Origin: an uncultured Clostridia bacterium
GTDB taxonomy: Bacteria; Bacillota; Clostridia; Oscillospirales; Acutalibacteraceae
Assembly: GCA_944384995.1 (NCBI GenBank)
Contig: CALWVN010000006.1
Location: 1-64,000, forward strand
Length of the DNA: 64,000 bases
Reading direction: 5' to 3'
The position numbers were made by a program, and so were the translations under genes. Positions 7,219 through 14,582 of this stretch are shown here, one piece after another. Under the pieces are notes generated by a model, which saw nothing but the letters and a program-made list of their open reading frames with translations, was not told the DNA's origin and made no database searches. Every line of letters begins with the position of its first letter. The first letter of the stretch is position 1.

Positions 7219-8121
7219 TTGGATATTGTATGGAGCGCCCTGCTTTTGGGGCTGCAATACGCCATGCTGGCGCTCGGCGTTTACATCACCTTCCGGGTGC
7301 TGAATATCCCCGACCTGACCGTGGACGGCAGCTTTACACTGGGCGCGGCGGTCTCAGCAGTGCTCAGCGTGTCGGGACATCCGTTTCTGGGGCTTTTGGC
7401 GGCGCTGGTCTGCGGCGCGCTCGCGGGCGGTGTCACGGGCTTTTTACAGACGAAAGCGGGCATCCATCCGATTTTGGCGGGTATTTTGACCATGAGCGGG
7501 CTGTATACCGTCAACATCACGATCATGGGCGCGCCGAACGTTTCACTCATCGGCAAGCCCCGTTTTTATGATTTCATGGACGCCCTTTTGCCGAATGCGG
7601 GCAGGGACGTTCCCGAGATCCTCACCGTCGCGGTGCTGTGCGTCGCGGTGACTGCGCTTCTGATCTTGTTTTTCCGCACGGTGTTCGGGCTTTGCATCCG
7701 CGCCACGGGCAATAACGAAGATATGGTGCGCGCGTCCTCCATCAATACCAATGCGACGAAAATCACCGCGCTTTGCATGGCAAACGCACTCGTCGGGCTT
7801 TCCGGCGCGCTGATCGCGCAGACGGGCGGCTATGCAGATGTCAACGGCGGCAGCGGCATGATCGTCGTGGGGCTTGCCTCCGTGATCATCGGCGAAGTCA
7901 TATTCGGCAAGCGTTCGCTTACACTCGGCCTCATTTCCGCTGTGGTCGGCTCGGTCGTGTACCGTTTGATCATTGCGCTTGCGCTTGAAAGCAATGTGTT
8001 CTCGGCAAACGCGCTTAAACTGATTTCCGCAGTGATCGTCGGCATCACGCTTGCCGTCCCTGCCATGCGTGCCGCCGTCTCGCGGTACCGCGCACGAAAG
8101 GGGGCGAAGCGCCGTGCTTGA
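7219..8121 (+). CDS. TrpY-like ABC transporter permease
   Basis: 300 residues with about nine transmembrane helices, BPD_transp_2 family (the branched-chain amino acid and sugar permease type). NIPDLTVDGSFTLGAA near the N-terminus and the later NEDMVRASSINTNATKITAL loop, which contacts the ATPase, are typical. A TTG at 7219 is preferred as start because AGGAGAG lies 7 nt upstream; a GTG at 7213 is in frame but too close to that Shine-Dalgarno. It partners the binding protein before it and the ATPase after it, which it overlaps by 8 nt. Confidence 0.88.
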   Translation: MDIVWSALLLGLQYAMLALGVYITFRVLNIPDLTVDGSFTLGAAVSAVLSVSGHPFLGLLAALVCGALAGGVTGFLQTKAGIHPILAGILTMSGLYTVNITIMGAPNVSLIGKPRFYDFMDALLPNAGRDVPEILTVAVLCVAVTALLILFFRTVFGLCIRATGNNEDMVRASSINTNATKITALCMANALVGLSGALIAQTGGYADVNGGSGMIVVGLASVIIGEVIFGKRSLTLGLISAVVGSVVYRLIIALALESNVFSANALKLISAVIVGITLAVPAMRAAVSRYRARKGAKRRA

Positions 8122-8935
8122 AGTCCGACATATCTCTAAAACCTTTTTGAAAGGCACGCCCAATGAACACACGGCGCTGCGGGATTTTTCGCTGCATTTG
8201 GCGCCCGGTGAATTCGTTACGGTCATCGGCTCAAACGGCGCAGGCAAATCGACGCTGTTCAACGCCGTGGCAGGCAGCTTTCTGTGTGACAGCGGCGAGA
8301 TCGTGCTTGATGGGAAAGACATTACCTATAAAAGGGAGCATCTGCGCGCGCGGCAGATCGGGCGGATCTTCCAGGACCCCATGAAGGGCACCGCGCCGGA
8401 TCTTACGGTAGAGGAAAATCTGGCGCTTGCGTATTCCAAGGCGACGCGCCGCATCCTCTCGCCGGCACACCGCAAAAAAGATACAGCGTATTTCCGCGAA
8501 CAGCTCGAACGGCTGCACATGGGGCTTGAGGACCGTATGCGCACGAAGGTCGGTCAGCTTTCGGGCGGGCAGCGTCAGGCGGTCACGCTTTTGATGAGCA
8601 CCATGGTCACCCCGAAGCTGCTGCTTTTGGACGAGCACACTGCTGCGCTCGACCCCGTTACGGCGCAAAAGGTCATGGACATCACAAAAGAGATCGTCAA
8701 AAAAAACCAAATCACCACGATGATGATCACCCACAACATCGAGCAGGCGTTACACACGGGCACGCGTACCATCATGTTAAGCGACGGCCGCATCGTGCTC
8801 GATTTACAGGGCGAGGAACGTGAGAAAATGACCCTGCCCGCGCTTTTGGAGCTGTACCGCGAAAAGGCGGGCAAGGTGCTCGACAATGACCGTATGCTGC
8901 TTTCCGAGCAAGCAGGGGAAAACGCGAAAAACTGA
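8114..8935 (+). CDS. TrpZ-like ABC transporter ATP-binding protein
   Basis: 273 residues, cytosolic ATPase driving the importer. Walker A GSNGAGKS (39-46), signature LSGGQ (149-153), Walker B LLLLDE (169-174) and the following HTAALDP D-loop are intact, with the switch His in MMITHN. The start GTG 8114 overlaps the permease stop and has AAAGGGGG about 9 nt upstream. It is the last gene of the T-box operon and is followed by a terminator. Confidence 0.92.
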   Translation: MLEVRHISKTFLKGTPNEHTALRDFSLHLAPGEFVTVIGSNGAGKSTLFNAVAGSFLCDSGEIVLDGKDITYKREHLRARQIGRIFQDPMKGTAPDLTVEENLALAYSKATRRILSPAHRKKDTAYFREQLERLHMGLEDRMRTKVGQLSGGQRQAVTLLMSTMVTPKLLLLDEHTAALDPVTAQKVMDITKEIVKKNQITTMMITHNIEQALHTGTRTIMLSDGRIVLDLQGEEREKMTLPALLELYREKAGKVLDNDRMLLSEQAGENAKN

Positions 8936-8950
8936 ATATTAAAAAATAAC

Positions 8951-8990
8951 CGCCGCGTGCGTTCTTTCGGAACGCATGCGGCGATTTTTA
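8951..8990. terminator. Intrinsic terminator after the importer operon
   Basis: A stem between CGCCGCGTGCGTTC and GGAACGCATGCGGCG (8951-8983) is followed by ATTTTTATTT. It lies at the convergent junction with the GNAT gene. Confidence 0.8.
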
Positions 8991-9530
8991 TTTCTTTTGT
9001 TCCTGTTCCCACTCTTCGCGCTGTATGGAATAGACGATATGCGGCATGTCGATGCCGTAGTAGTGTTTTGTAAAGCCGCCGCGCGGCTGCATCCCATTGC
9101 GCTTTGCCACACGCTGCGACGGGAAATTGTTGTCGCGGATGATCGAAAATACCTCGTCGGCGTGGAATTGCGTAAATGCGTAATCGCGGCACGCTTTCGC
9201 CGCCTCGGTGGCGTAGCCCTGTCCCCAAAAGTCCTTGCAGAACAGGTAGCCGACCTCTAAGACCTCCCTGCCGTTACAGTCCTGTACGGTCACGCCGCAC
9301 TGCCCGATCATTTCGCCGCTTTTCTTCAGGATCGCCGCCCAAAGCCCGAAGCCGTATTGTTGGTAGCGTGCTTGCTGGCGGGAAAGCCAATCGTGCGCTT
9401 CTTCGTCCGAAAAAGCGTGCGCATAGGCGTACATGACCTCCTCGTCCTGCAACATGCGGCAAAGCGCGGGAAAGTCTGCGTCGGTCATCTTACGTAAAAG
9501 CAGACGTTCGGTTTCCATGATGATTTCCAT
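8988..9530 (-). CDS. GNAT acetyltransferase, RimJ-like
   Basis: 180 residues, Acetyltransf_3 type. The N-terminus METERLLLRKM, the acetyl-CoA pyrophosphate loop FWGQGYATEA (about 122-131) and RVAKRNGM near the C-terminus are diagnostic. Substrates of this group include ribosomal protein N-termini and many small amines, so the target here is unknown. ATG 9530 and ATG 9518 are both possible starts; the latter gives the usual family N-terminus. Single gene with no partner. Confidence 0.88.
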   Translation of the reverse strand: MEIIMETERLLLRKMTDADFPALCRMLQDEEVMYAYAHAFSDEEAHDWLSRQQARYQQYGFGLWAAILKKSGEMIGQCGVTVQDCNGREVLEVGYLFCKDFWGQGYATEAAKACRDYAFTQFHADEVFSIIRDNNFPSQRVAKRNGMQPRGGFTKHYYGIDMPHIVYSIQREEWEQEQKK

Positions 9531-9740
9531 ATTGATGCATCCTTGAAAAAATTTTAAGTTTCTGTACGCTATTGTATCACGCTTTTCGGAAAAGACAAGT
9601 CCTGTCTGCTTCGAACAGCTGTCCGAAAACGGGCATATACTGTACTGCTCCCCACGTTTTTCGGAAAAATATGTTTATGCGGAAAGATTGGTGGCAAAAC
9701 TATGGTTGTACATCAAATCTTCCTTGGAGCGTGATGCAAG

Positions 9741-10091
9741 ATGACGATCAAACGCGGGGACATCTATTATGCGGACTTAAGTCCCGTCGTTGGCTCGGAG
9801 CAGGGCGGAACGCGCCCGGTCCTGATCGTCCAGAATGACGTCGGCAACAAATACAGCCCAACCGTCATAGCCGCGGCGATCACCAGCCAAAAGTACAAAA
9901 CACAGCTGCCTACGCACATCCGCGTGCATGCGGAAAACTGCGGGCTGCAAAAGGATTCGATCGTCCTGCTCGAACAGGTGCGCACGATCGACAAAAAGCG
10001 TCTGAAAGAGCGCATGGGCAATCTGCCGCAGGCGGAAATGGAACGGGTTGACCACGCGCTTTCCGTCAGCTTCGGACTCGGCGCAGAGTGA
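9741..10091 (+). CDS. mazF: MazF/PemK-family endoribonuclease toxin (NdoA-like)
   Basis: 116 residues, the usual length. [23 protein letters not shown] (split motif: RGDIYYADL and GSEQGG) and [12 protein letters not shown] are the conserved start of the MazF/CcdB fold. [28 protein letters not shown] and the catalytic Arg and Thr region follow. It cleaves single-stranded RNA at short sequences in B. subtilis. No antitoxin gene is seen directly upstream: the preceding 210 bases hold no reading frame with a ribosome-binding site. The gene is followed by its own terminator. Solitary mazF genes occur in several clostridia, so an antitoxin may be elsewhere. Confidence 0.93.
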   Translation: MTIKRGDIYYADLSPVVGSEQGGTRPVLIVQNDVGNKYSPTVIAAAITSQKYKTQLPTHIRVHAENCGLQKDSIVLLEQVRTIDKKRLKERMGNLPQAEMERVDHALSVSFGLGAE

Positions 10092-10114
10092 TGTCCCCGT
10101 AAAGCAAAAGATAA

Positions 10115-10146
10115 GAGCACTGCCCGTCGGCGGTGCTCTTTTTTGC
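10115..10146 (+). terminator. Intrinsic terminator after mazF
   Basis: GAGCACTGCC and GGCGGTGCTC pair around CGTC, followed by TTTTTT. Confidence 0.85.
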
Positions 10147-10158
10147 CAAAACGGAAAA

Positions 10159-10187
10159 GCATAATTTGCGTTCGGCGGCGTATCCTA
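10159..10187 (+). promoter_or_regulatory. Candidate sporulation (SigG/SigF-like) promoter
   Basis: GCATA (10159-10163), 17 nt, TATCCTA (10181-10187). It resembles the forespore pattern GNATR-N18-CATNNTA with one mismatch and a spacer one base short. No good sigma-A pair is seen. The genes downstream look sporulation-related. Confidence 0.35.
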
Positions 10188-10219
10188 TAACAGACAAACG
10201 ATACGAAAGGAGTTTGCAT

Positions 10220-10405
10220 ATGGCAAATCTGACCGCCGCAGAACTCAAGGGGATCGAAGACGGGCTCAACGCCGAAAAGCTGCTGATCTTGAAATACCGC
10301 AATTATGCGCAAATGACCGCCGACCCGACCGTGCGGGGCTTATGTGAACAGCTCGCCGCGCAGCACAAGCACCATTACGATACACTTTTGGGGAACCTTT
10401 CTTAA
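10220..10405 (+). CDS. Small ferritin-like helical protein, probable spore-coat associated
   Basis: 61 residues, predicted to be two helices. The segment LNAEKLLILKYRNYAQMTAD followed by LAAQHKHHYDTLL resembles the helical half of CotF-type or ferritin-like coat proteins: acidic and His residues at positions that could bind metal, but too short for a full four-helix bundle. ATG 10220 has AAAGGAG 7 nt upstream. It is followed after 74 nt by a coat-F gene, and the two together could form a complementary helical pair. Function is inferred from neighbourhood and similarity only. Confidence 0.7.
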   Translation: MANLTAAELKGIEDGLNAEKLLILKYRNYAQMTADPTVRGLCEQLAAQHKHHYDTLLGNLS

Positions 10406-10479
10406 ATCCAAATGGGAAAATACGGGCGCGCCGAACTGCAAAGACAAGCGCACAGCCCGAGAAAAAGGAGACGATATAT

Positions 10480-10749
10480 ATGCCGCAGCCGCTTTCCGAC
10501 CGTGAGATCTTAGACGATCTGCTCGCGTCCCAAAAGCACATAGGGACGCTTTACAATACTTTCGCGAGTGAATGTAAAAACGCCGCGCTCGAAAGCGATA
10601 TGATGAACATCCTGCGCGAGGAGCACAATTTGCAGTCCGCCGTGTTTACCGAAATGGAAAAGCGCGGCTGGTACACCCCCGCACCCGCCCGGCAGCTGCA
10701 AATTGAGGAAACCAAAATCAAATTCCAAAACGCGGGCAATTCGCTGTAA
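10480..10749 (+). CDS. Spore coat protein, CotF family
   Basis: 89 residues. SDREILDDLLASQKHIGTLY and NTFASECKN, followed by MNILREEHNLQSAVFTEMEKRGWY, is the coat-F domain pattern seen in spore-coat proteins of Bacilli and Clostridia. ATG 10480 has AAAAGGAG upstream. It forms a probable operon with the small protein before it and ends at a terminator. Its presence supports spore formation, in line with gpr and spoIIP at 52-54 kb. Confidence 0.88.
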   Translation: MPQPLSDREILDDLLASQKHIGTLYNTFASECKNAALESDMMNILREEHNLQSAVFTEMEKRGWYTPAPARQLQIEETKIKFQNAGNSL

Positions 10750-10777
10750 AGCGGATTTGCCTTATACACATGATACA

Positions 10778-10820
10778 AAATCCCCCAAGGCTTGCAAAGG
10801 CAGCCTTGGGGGATTTCTAT
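10778..10820. terminator. Terminator between cotF-like gene and bioY
   Basis: AAATCCCCCAAGGCT and AGCCTTGGGGGATTT form a 15-bp stem. A- and T-rich flanks let it serve both convergent genes. Confidence 0.8.
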
Positions 10821-10836
10821 GTTTTGTAACAATAAC

Positions 10837-11445
10837 TCACTGCGCCGTTCTGCCGCGCAGCACCTTTTTGAGCCTTTCACGTGCAGCAAGCGTGAATACC
10901 ACGCACAATACGATTTTGGCAATGTCCCCGGCAATGAAGGGGAGGACGGTAAGGGTGATGGCTTCTTCAAAACGCCCGCCGGAAAAAACGGTGAACCATG
11001 CCGTGCCGCCCACGTAGCAAACGAGCAGGGAAAAGAGCAGAATGCCCGAAAGCCCTGCCGCGCGCAGCGCAAGGGACTTGCCGGCAAGCCGCTTGTCAAA
11101 GACGCGCATCAGTGCGGCAATCAGAATCGCCATAACGGGGTACACGAGCAGATACCCGCCCGTCGGCCCTGCAAGGCGCGCCGCGCCTGCCTGAAAGCCC
11201 GCAAAGACGGGCACGCCCACCACGCCTAACAGCAAATACACAAGCTGGCTTAAAAACGCGGGTTTTACAGGGAGCAGAAGCCCCGTGAGATAGACCGCGA
11301 TCAGCGAGCAGGAGATCGGCACGGGGCCGATGGGCACGGAAAGCTGTGAAAGCACGGCGGTAACGGCGGCGAACACGCCCACAACCACGACCGCGCGCAC
11401 ACCCGAAAGCGTGTATACCGATTTGGAGGCTTTTTGCTGCTGCAT
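10837..11445 (-). CDS. bioY: Biotin transporter BioY (ECF S-component)
   Basis: 202 residues with six hydrophobic helices, the substrate-binding subunit of a biotin ECF importer. The BioY features GPVPISCSLIAVYLTGLLL (about 40-58), PVFAGFQAGAARLAGPTGGYL and FIAGDIAKIV are present. No ECF ATPase or T subunit is close, so it must share a module encoded elsewhere or work alone. It begins 9 nt after pduL, making it the last gene of the eda-pduL-bioY unit. Biotin may serve carboxylases that meet the pyruvate produced by the upstream pathway. Confidence 0.95.
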   Translation of the reverse strand: MQQQKASKSVYTLSGVRAVVVVGVFAAVTAVLSQLSVPIGPVPISCSLIAVYLTGLLLPVKPAFLSQLVYLLLGVVGVPVFAGFQAGAARLAGPTGGYLLVYPVMAILIAALMRVFDKRLAGKSLALRAAGLSGILLFSLLVCYVGGTAWFTVFSGGRFEEAITLTVLPFIAGDIAKIVLCVVFTLAARERLKKVLRGRTAQ

Positions 11446-11454
11446 GCAAACCTC

Positions 11455-12030
11455 TCAGTCTAAGATCACGCCGAGCACGCCTGCAGGCGCTAAAACAGCG
11501 TTGGCTTCGTCAGTATCAATGTGCATGGCGAGCGCGTAATTGGGGCTGACACGCACGACCGTGTCACCGAAGATCAAAGAGCGTTCAGCGGATTTGATCT
11601 CCACGGAAACGACCTGCTTGTCACGCATTCCATATTTTTCCGCGTCCTCGGGCGTCATGTGGATATGGCGCTTGGCGATGATCACACCCTCGGAAAGCTC
11701 TACTTCGCCCTTAGGGCCTACGAGCTTGCATGCACCGCTGCCCTTTACATCGCCGGACTCGCGCACAGGCGCGGTGATACCGATCTTGCGCGCGTCGGAG
11801 GCGGAAAGCTCCACCTGATCCGCCGAACGCTCGGGGCCTAAGATCGAAACCGCCGGGAAGCTGCCCTTGGGACCGATGACCTGCACGCGCTCCTCGCACG
11901 AAAACTGCCCGGGCTGCGAAAGGTCCTTTTTCTTGGTCAAGGTGTATCCCGCGCCGAACAGCGTTTCCAGCGTCTCCTTGGTGACATGCACGTGACGTGC
12001 GGAGGTCTCTACCAAAACAGTCTTTTCCAT
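11455..12030 (-). CDS. pduL: Phosphate acyltransferase PduL (phosphotransacylase)
   Basis: 191 residues, converts acetyl- or propionyl-CoA and phosphate to the acyl phosphate and CoA. The two PduL domains carry the zinc-binding His clusters SARHVHVT (about 10-17) and AKRHIHMTP (about 123-131). GPERSADQVELSASDARKIGI is the family core. The N-terminus starts directly at the first domain with no amphipathic encapsulation peptide, and no microcompartment genes are nearby. It therefore probably acts in the cytosol for acetate or propionate and ATP formation. Co-transcribed with eda, it would work on acetyl-CoA made from the pyruvate that Eda releases. Confidence 0.95.
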   Translation of the reverse strand: MEKTVLVETSARHVHVTKETLETLFGAGYTLTKKKDLSQPGQFSCEERVQVIGPKGSFPAVSILGPERSADQVELSASDARKIGITAPVRESGDVKGSGACKLVGPKGEVELSEGVIIAKRHIHMTPEDAEKYGMRDKQVVSVEIKSAERSLIFGDTVVRVSPNYALAMHIDTDEANAVLAPAGVLGVILD

Positions 12031-12063
12031 TTGTAATCCTTCTCCCTTAGAAATTTGTTTGTT

Positions 12064-12720
12064 TTATTTGCCTGCAAGCTCGGCGCGCGCCGCGCGGATG
12101 TTCTCTACAAAGCGCTTGCCTGTCTCGGTGATCTTTTTGTAGTCGCCGGTCTTCGCGCCCGCCGTCAAAGATGAGCCCGCGCCCACGGCGACCGCGCCCG
12201 CCTTGATCCATTCACCGACGTTGTCTGCGGTCACGCCGCCCGTCGGCATCATCTTAGCGTAGGGGATCGGCCCGCGAATATCCTTGATGATCTTCGGCCC
12301 GAACAGGTCGGCAGGGAATACTTTGAGGATGTCCGCGCCGTTTTCCATGGCAAGAAGCCCCTCGCGCACGCTCATGATGCCGGGCATCATCGGTACGCGG
12401 TAGCGGTTGCACAGGTGCAGGGTGTCCAGATCCAAAGCGGGGCTCACAATATATTCCGCGCCCGAAAGCATCGCAATGCGCGCGGTCGTCGCGTCAAGCA
12501 CCGTCCCCGCGCCGAGGATGATCTCCTCGGGCGTGTAGCGCTTTGTGAGTTCTTCAATGACCTTGTCCGCATGCGGCACGGTAAAGGTTAGCTCAATGGC
12601 CGCCACGCCGCCCTCGATGCACGCGTCGGTGATGCGCATTGCCTCGTCTACCGACTCCGCACGGACGACGGCGACAATGCCGCAGTCCTGGATTCGTTGT
12701 AAAATCTGTTCTTTATCCAT
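12064..12720 (-). CDS. eda: 2-keto-3-deoxy-6-phosphogluconate aldolase
   Basis: 218 residues, class I aldolase cleaving KDPG to pyruvate and glyceraldehyde 3-phosphate. The TIM barrel shows VAAIELTFTVPHAD with the catalytic Glu, GAGTVLDATTARIAMLSGAEY, PALD, MPGIMS, the Schiff-base Lys in LKVFPADLFGPK and PTGGV for phosphate binding. It is the final step of the uronate pathway encoded by uxuA, the SDR and kdgK upstream. Those genes are separated from it by a REP-associated transposase, so it may now have its own promoter. Shine-Dalgarno AGGAGATG precedes ATG 12720. Confidence 0.96.
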   Translation of the reverse strand: MDKEQILQRIQDCGIVAVVRAESVDEAMRITDACIEGGVAAIELTFTVPHADKVIEELTKRYTPEEIILGAGTVLDATTARIAMLSGAEYIVSPALDLDTLHLCNRYRVPMMPGIMSVREGLLAMENGADILKVFPADLFGPKIIKDIRGPIPYAKMMPTGGVTADNVGEWIKAGAVAVGAGSSLTAGAKTGDYKKITETGKRFVENIRAARAELAGK

Positions 12721-12781
12721 ACTTGCATCTCCTATATGATTTGGATATTTGGGTCAAAAAATCGCGAGTGAATTGTTGCTT

Positions 12782-13327
12782 TCAATCAGAGGTTGGTTCA
12801 ACCAAACCGTGCTTGATGCACCATCGAATCGGGTTTTCTTCGATATACCTTTGTTTGCAATACAAATCCTCATCGTCTCGAATAATGTGGTCATAAAAAC
12901 TGCGTTCCCACAAAGTGCCTGTTCTGCAGTCCCTTGCAGAGCCAATTTTTGACCGTTGAACCGTAACCATAGACTTATAAGCGCCAATTACAGAACTTAC
13001 CGTAGGGACAGCCCTTGTGGCTGTCCGCAAGTTGGTTTCCGGCATAAATAAAATCATATGAATATGGTTCGGCATAATGATATATGTCGGAATACGAACT
13101 TGGTATTTGTGTTCAACCTCGTGAAGCGTATTTTCACAAATTTTACCGAGCACGGTCAATTTTAGCATTGAAAAGCCACAAGCGCTGTCCCGACGATTTG
13201 GATTTTGCGCATAACGGATTTCGGATAAAATCGGTCGGGCGTTTTTCGTGCAAATTGTTATGAAATAAGCGCCGCGGCGATAGTCGAAATTTGAAAGCCT
13301 TTGAGATTTTCTTTGCGGTAGTGACAT
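12782..13327 (-). CDS. REP-associated tyrosine transposase (RAYT, IS200-like)
   Basis: 181 residues, Y1 HUH-family single-strand transposase of the REP type. Seen are RRGAYFITICTKN (about 15-27), the HUH motif in MPNHIHMIL, the candidate catalytic Tyr in VIGAYKSMVT, and the C-terminal signature LWERSFYDHIIRDDEDL with YIEENPIRW. ATG 13327 is chosen because GAGG lies 7 nt upstream. The frame extends 26 codons further, but that extension runs into a REP palindrome. RAYTs are usually single-copy, domesticated genes that move or maintain REP repeats. It sits between kdgK and eda on the same strand, so it interrupts the catabolic cluster. Two REP-like segments lie in frame inside it. Confidence 0.93.
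   Translation of the reverse strand: MSLPQRKSQRLSNFDYRRGAYFITICTKNARPILSEIRYAQNPNRRDSACGFSMLKLTVLGKICENTLHEVEHKYQVRIPTYIIMPNHIHMILFMPETNLRTATRAVPTVSSVIGAYKSMVTVQRSKIGSARDCRTGTLWERSFYDHIIRDDEDLYCKQRYIEENPIRWCIKHGLVEPTSD
13001..13030. repeat. REP palindrome inside the RAYT gene
   Basis: CGTAGGGACAGCCC-TTGTG-GCTGTCCGCAAG. It is the reverse orientation of the copy at 13391-13420 and is translated in frame as part of RTATRAVPT. Confidence 0.75.
13171..13199. repeat. Degenerate REP copy inside the RAYT gene
   Basis: AAAAGCCACAAGCGCTGTCCCGACG resembles the 13391 copy over its right arm (GCCNCAAGNGCTGTCCCNACGATT), but the left arm is decayed. Confidence 0.55.
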
Positions 13328-13390
13328 CTTGTTGCCTCTAGCGTTAAACGACTTGTCATAGGATACAGAGCAAATTCGCAGCATAATCGG

Positions 13391-13420
13391 TTCGGACAGC
13401 CGCAAGGGCTGTCCCTACGA
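13391..13420. repeat. REP palindrome upstream of the RAYT gene
   Basis: GGACAGCC-GCAAG-GGCTGTCC is a perfect 8-bp inverted repeat followed by CTACGATT. It lies between the RAYT and kdgK genes. REP hairpins with this kind of 5' guide tetranucleotide are RAYT substrates. Confidence 0.75.
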
Positions 13421-13455
13421 TTAAAAGTACCGTACCAAAACCAGTGCGGTCATTT

Positions 13456-14553
13456 TTATCTCTGCACCCTGGCGCCTGCGCCGTTCACGATGTTTTCGAC
13501 TTCTTTCAAAGACGCCATGGAGGTGTCGCCGGGCGTCGTCATCGCCAAAGCGCCGTGCGCCACGCCGTAGTTGACCGCCTTTTGCGGGTCGCCCGTGGTC
13601 ATCAGCCCGTAAATGAGCCCCGAAGCGAACGAATCGCCGCCGCCCACGCGGTCGAAAATTTCAAGGTTCGGCAGAGACATGCCGTTGTAGACCTTGCCGT
13701 CCGCATAGCAGATGGCACTCCAATCGTTGATCGTCGCGGTTTTAACGGTGCGCAGCGTCGTGGCAATGACCTTGAAGTTCGGATAGACCTTGACCACTTC
13801 GCCGAGCATTTTATAGTAGCCCTCGATGTTTAAGGATTTGAGATTTTCGTCGTTGCCCTCAACTTCAAAGCCGAGGCAGGCGGTGAAGTCCTCTTCGTTG
13901 CCGATCATGACGTCAATGTAGGGCGCGATCTCGCGGTTGACTTCCTGTGCCTTTTCCTTGCCGCCGATGTCCTTCCACAAAGAGGGACGGTAGTTTAAGT
14001 CATAAGAAACGATCGTGCCGTACTTTTTCGCGGTCTTGACCGCTTCGATCACCACATCCGCCGTCGTGTCGGACAGCGCAGCGAAAATGCCGCCTGTGTG
14101 CAGCCAGCGCACGCCGAGCGTACCGAAAATATATTCCCAGTCGATGTCGCCGGCATTTAACTGTGCCGTCGCCGTGTTGCCGCGGTCGGAAACGCCGACC
14201 GCCCCGCGGATACCGTAGCCGCGCTCGGTGAAGTTGAGCCCGTTACGCACCGTCCTGCCGATGCCGTCATACGGCACCCAGCGGATCAGCGCGGTGTCTA
14301 CGCCGCCCTGAAGCATAAAATCTTCTACAAGCCGCCCGACTTCGTTGTCTGCCAAAGCCGTGACCGCCGCAGTTTTCAACCCGAAGCAGCGCCGCAGACC
14401 GCGCGCGACGTTGTATTCGCCGCCGCCTTCCCACGCGCGAAAGCTGCGTGCGTTTTTGATGCGCCCCTCACCGGGGTCAAGCCGCAGCATGATCTCACCC
14501 AAGGAGATCATGTCATACGTATAGGTGCCCGGCGCTTTTAACTGTAAGTCCAT
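13456..14553 (-). CDS. kdgK: 2-keto-3-deoxygluconate kinase (PfkB family)
   Basis: 365 residues, phosphorylates KDG to KDPG with ATP. The PfkB sugar-kinase fold shows MISLGEIMLRLDPGEGRI at the start, GGGEYNVARGLRR (about 43-55) and the catalytic signature FDRVGGGDSFASGL with the base Asp. It is longer than typical KdgK (about 310-340), as seen in other clostridial members. Located directly after the SDR gene (gap 29 nt) in a cluster whose other enzymes make KDG from mannonate, so the substrate assignment is strong. Eda follows after the transposase. Confidence 0.92.
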   Translation of the reverse strand: MDLQLKAPGTYTYDMISLGEIMLRLDPGEGRIKNARSFRAWEGGGEYNVARGLRRCFGLKTAAVTALADNEVGRLVEDFMLQGGVDTALIRWVPYDGIGRTVRNGLNFTERGYGIRGAVGVSDRGNTATAQLNAGDIDWEYIFGTLGVRWLHTGGIFAALSDTTADVVIEAVKTAKKYGTIVSYDLNYRPSLWKDIGGKEKAQEVNREIAPYIDVMIGNEEDFTACLGFEVEGNDENLKSLNIEGYYKMLGEVVKVYPNFKVIATTLRTVKTATINDWSAICYADGKVYNGMSLPNLEIFDRVGGGDSFASGLIYGLMTTGDPQKAVNYGVAHGALAMTTPGDTSMASLKEVENIVNGAGARVQR

Positions 14554-14582
14554 AAAAATCCACTCCGTTTGTTTTGTGTCCG

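Noticed and set aside
9572-9838. An 88-codon frame before mazF as a possible antitoxin.
   Set aside because: It overlaps mazF extensively in another frame, lacks a Shine-Dalgarno and has no MazE-like or HTH features.
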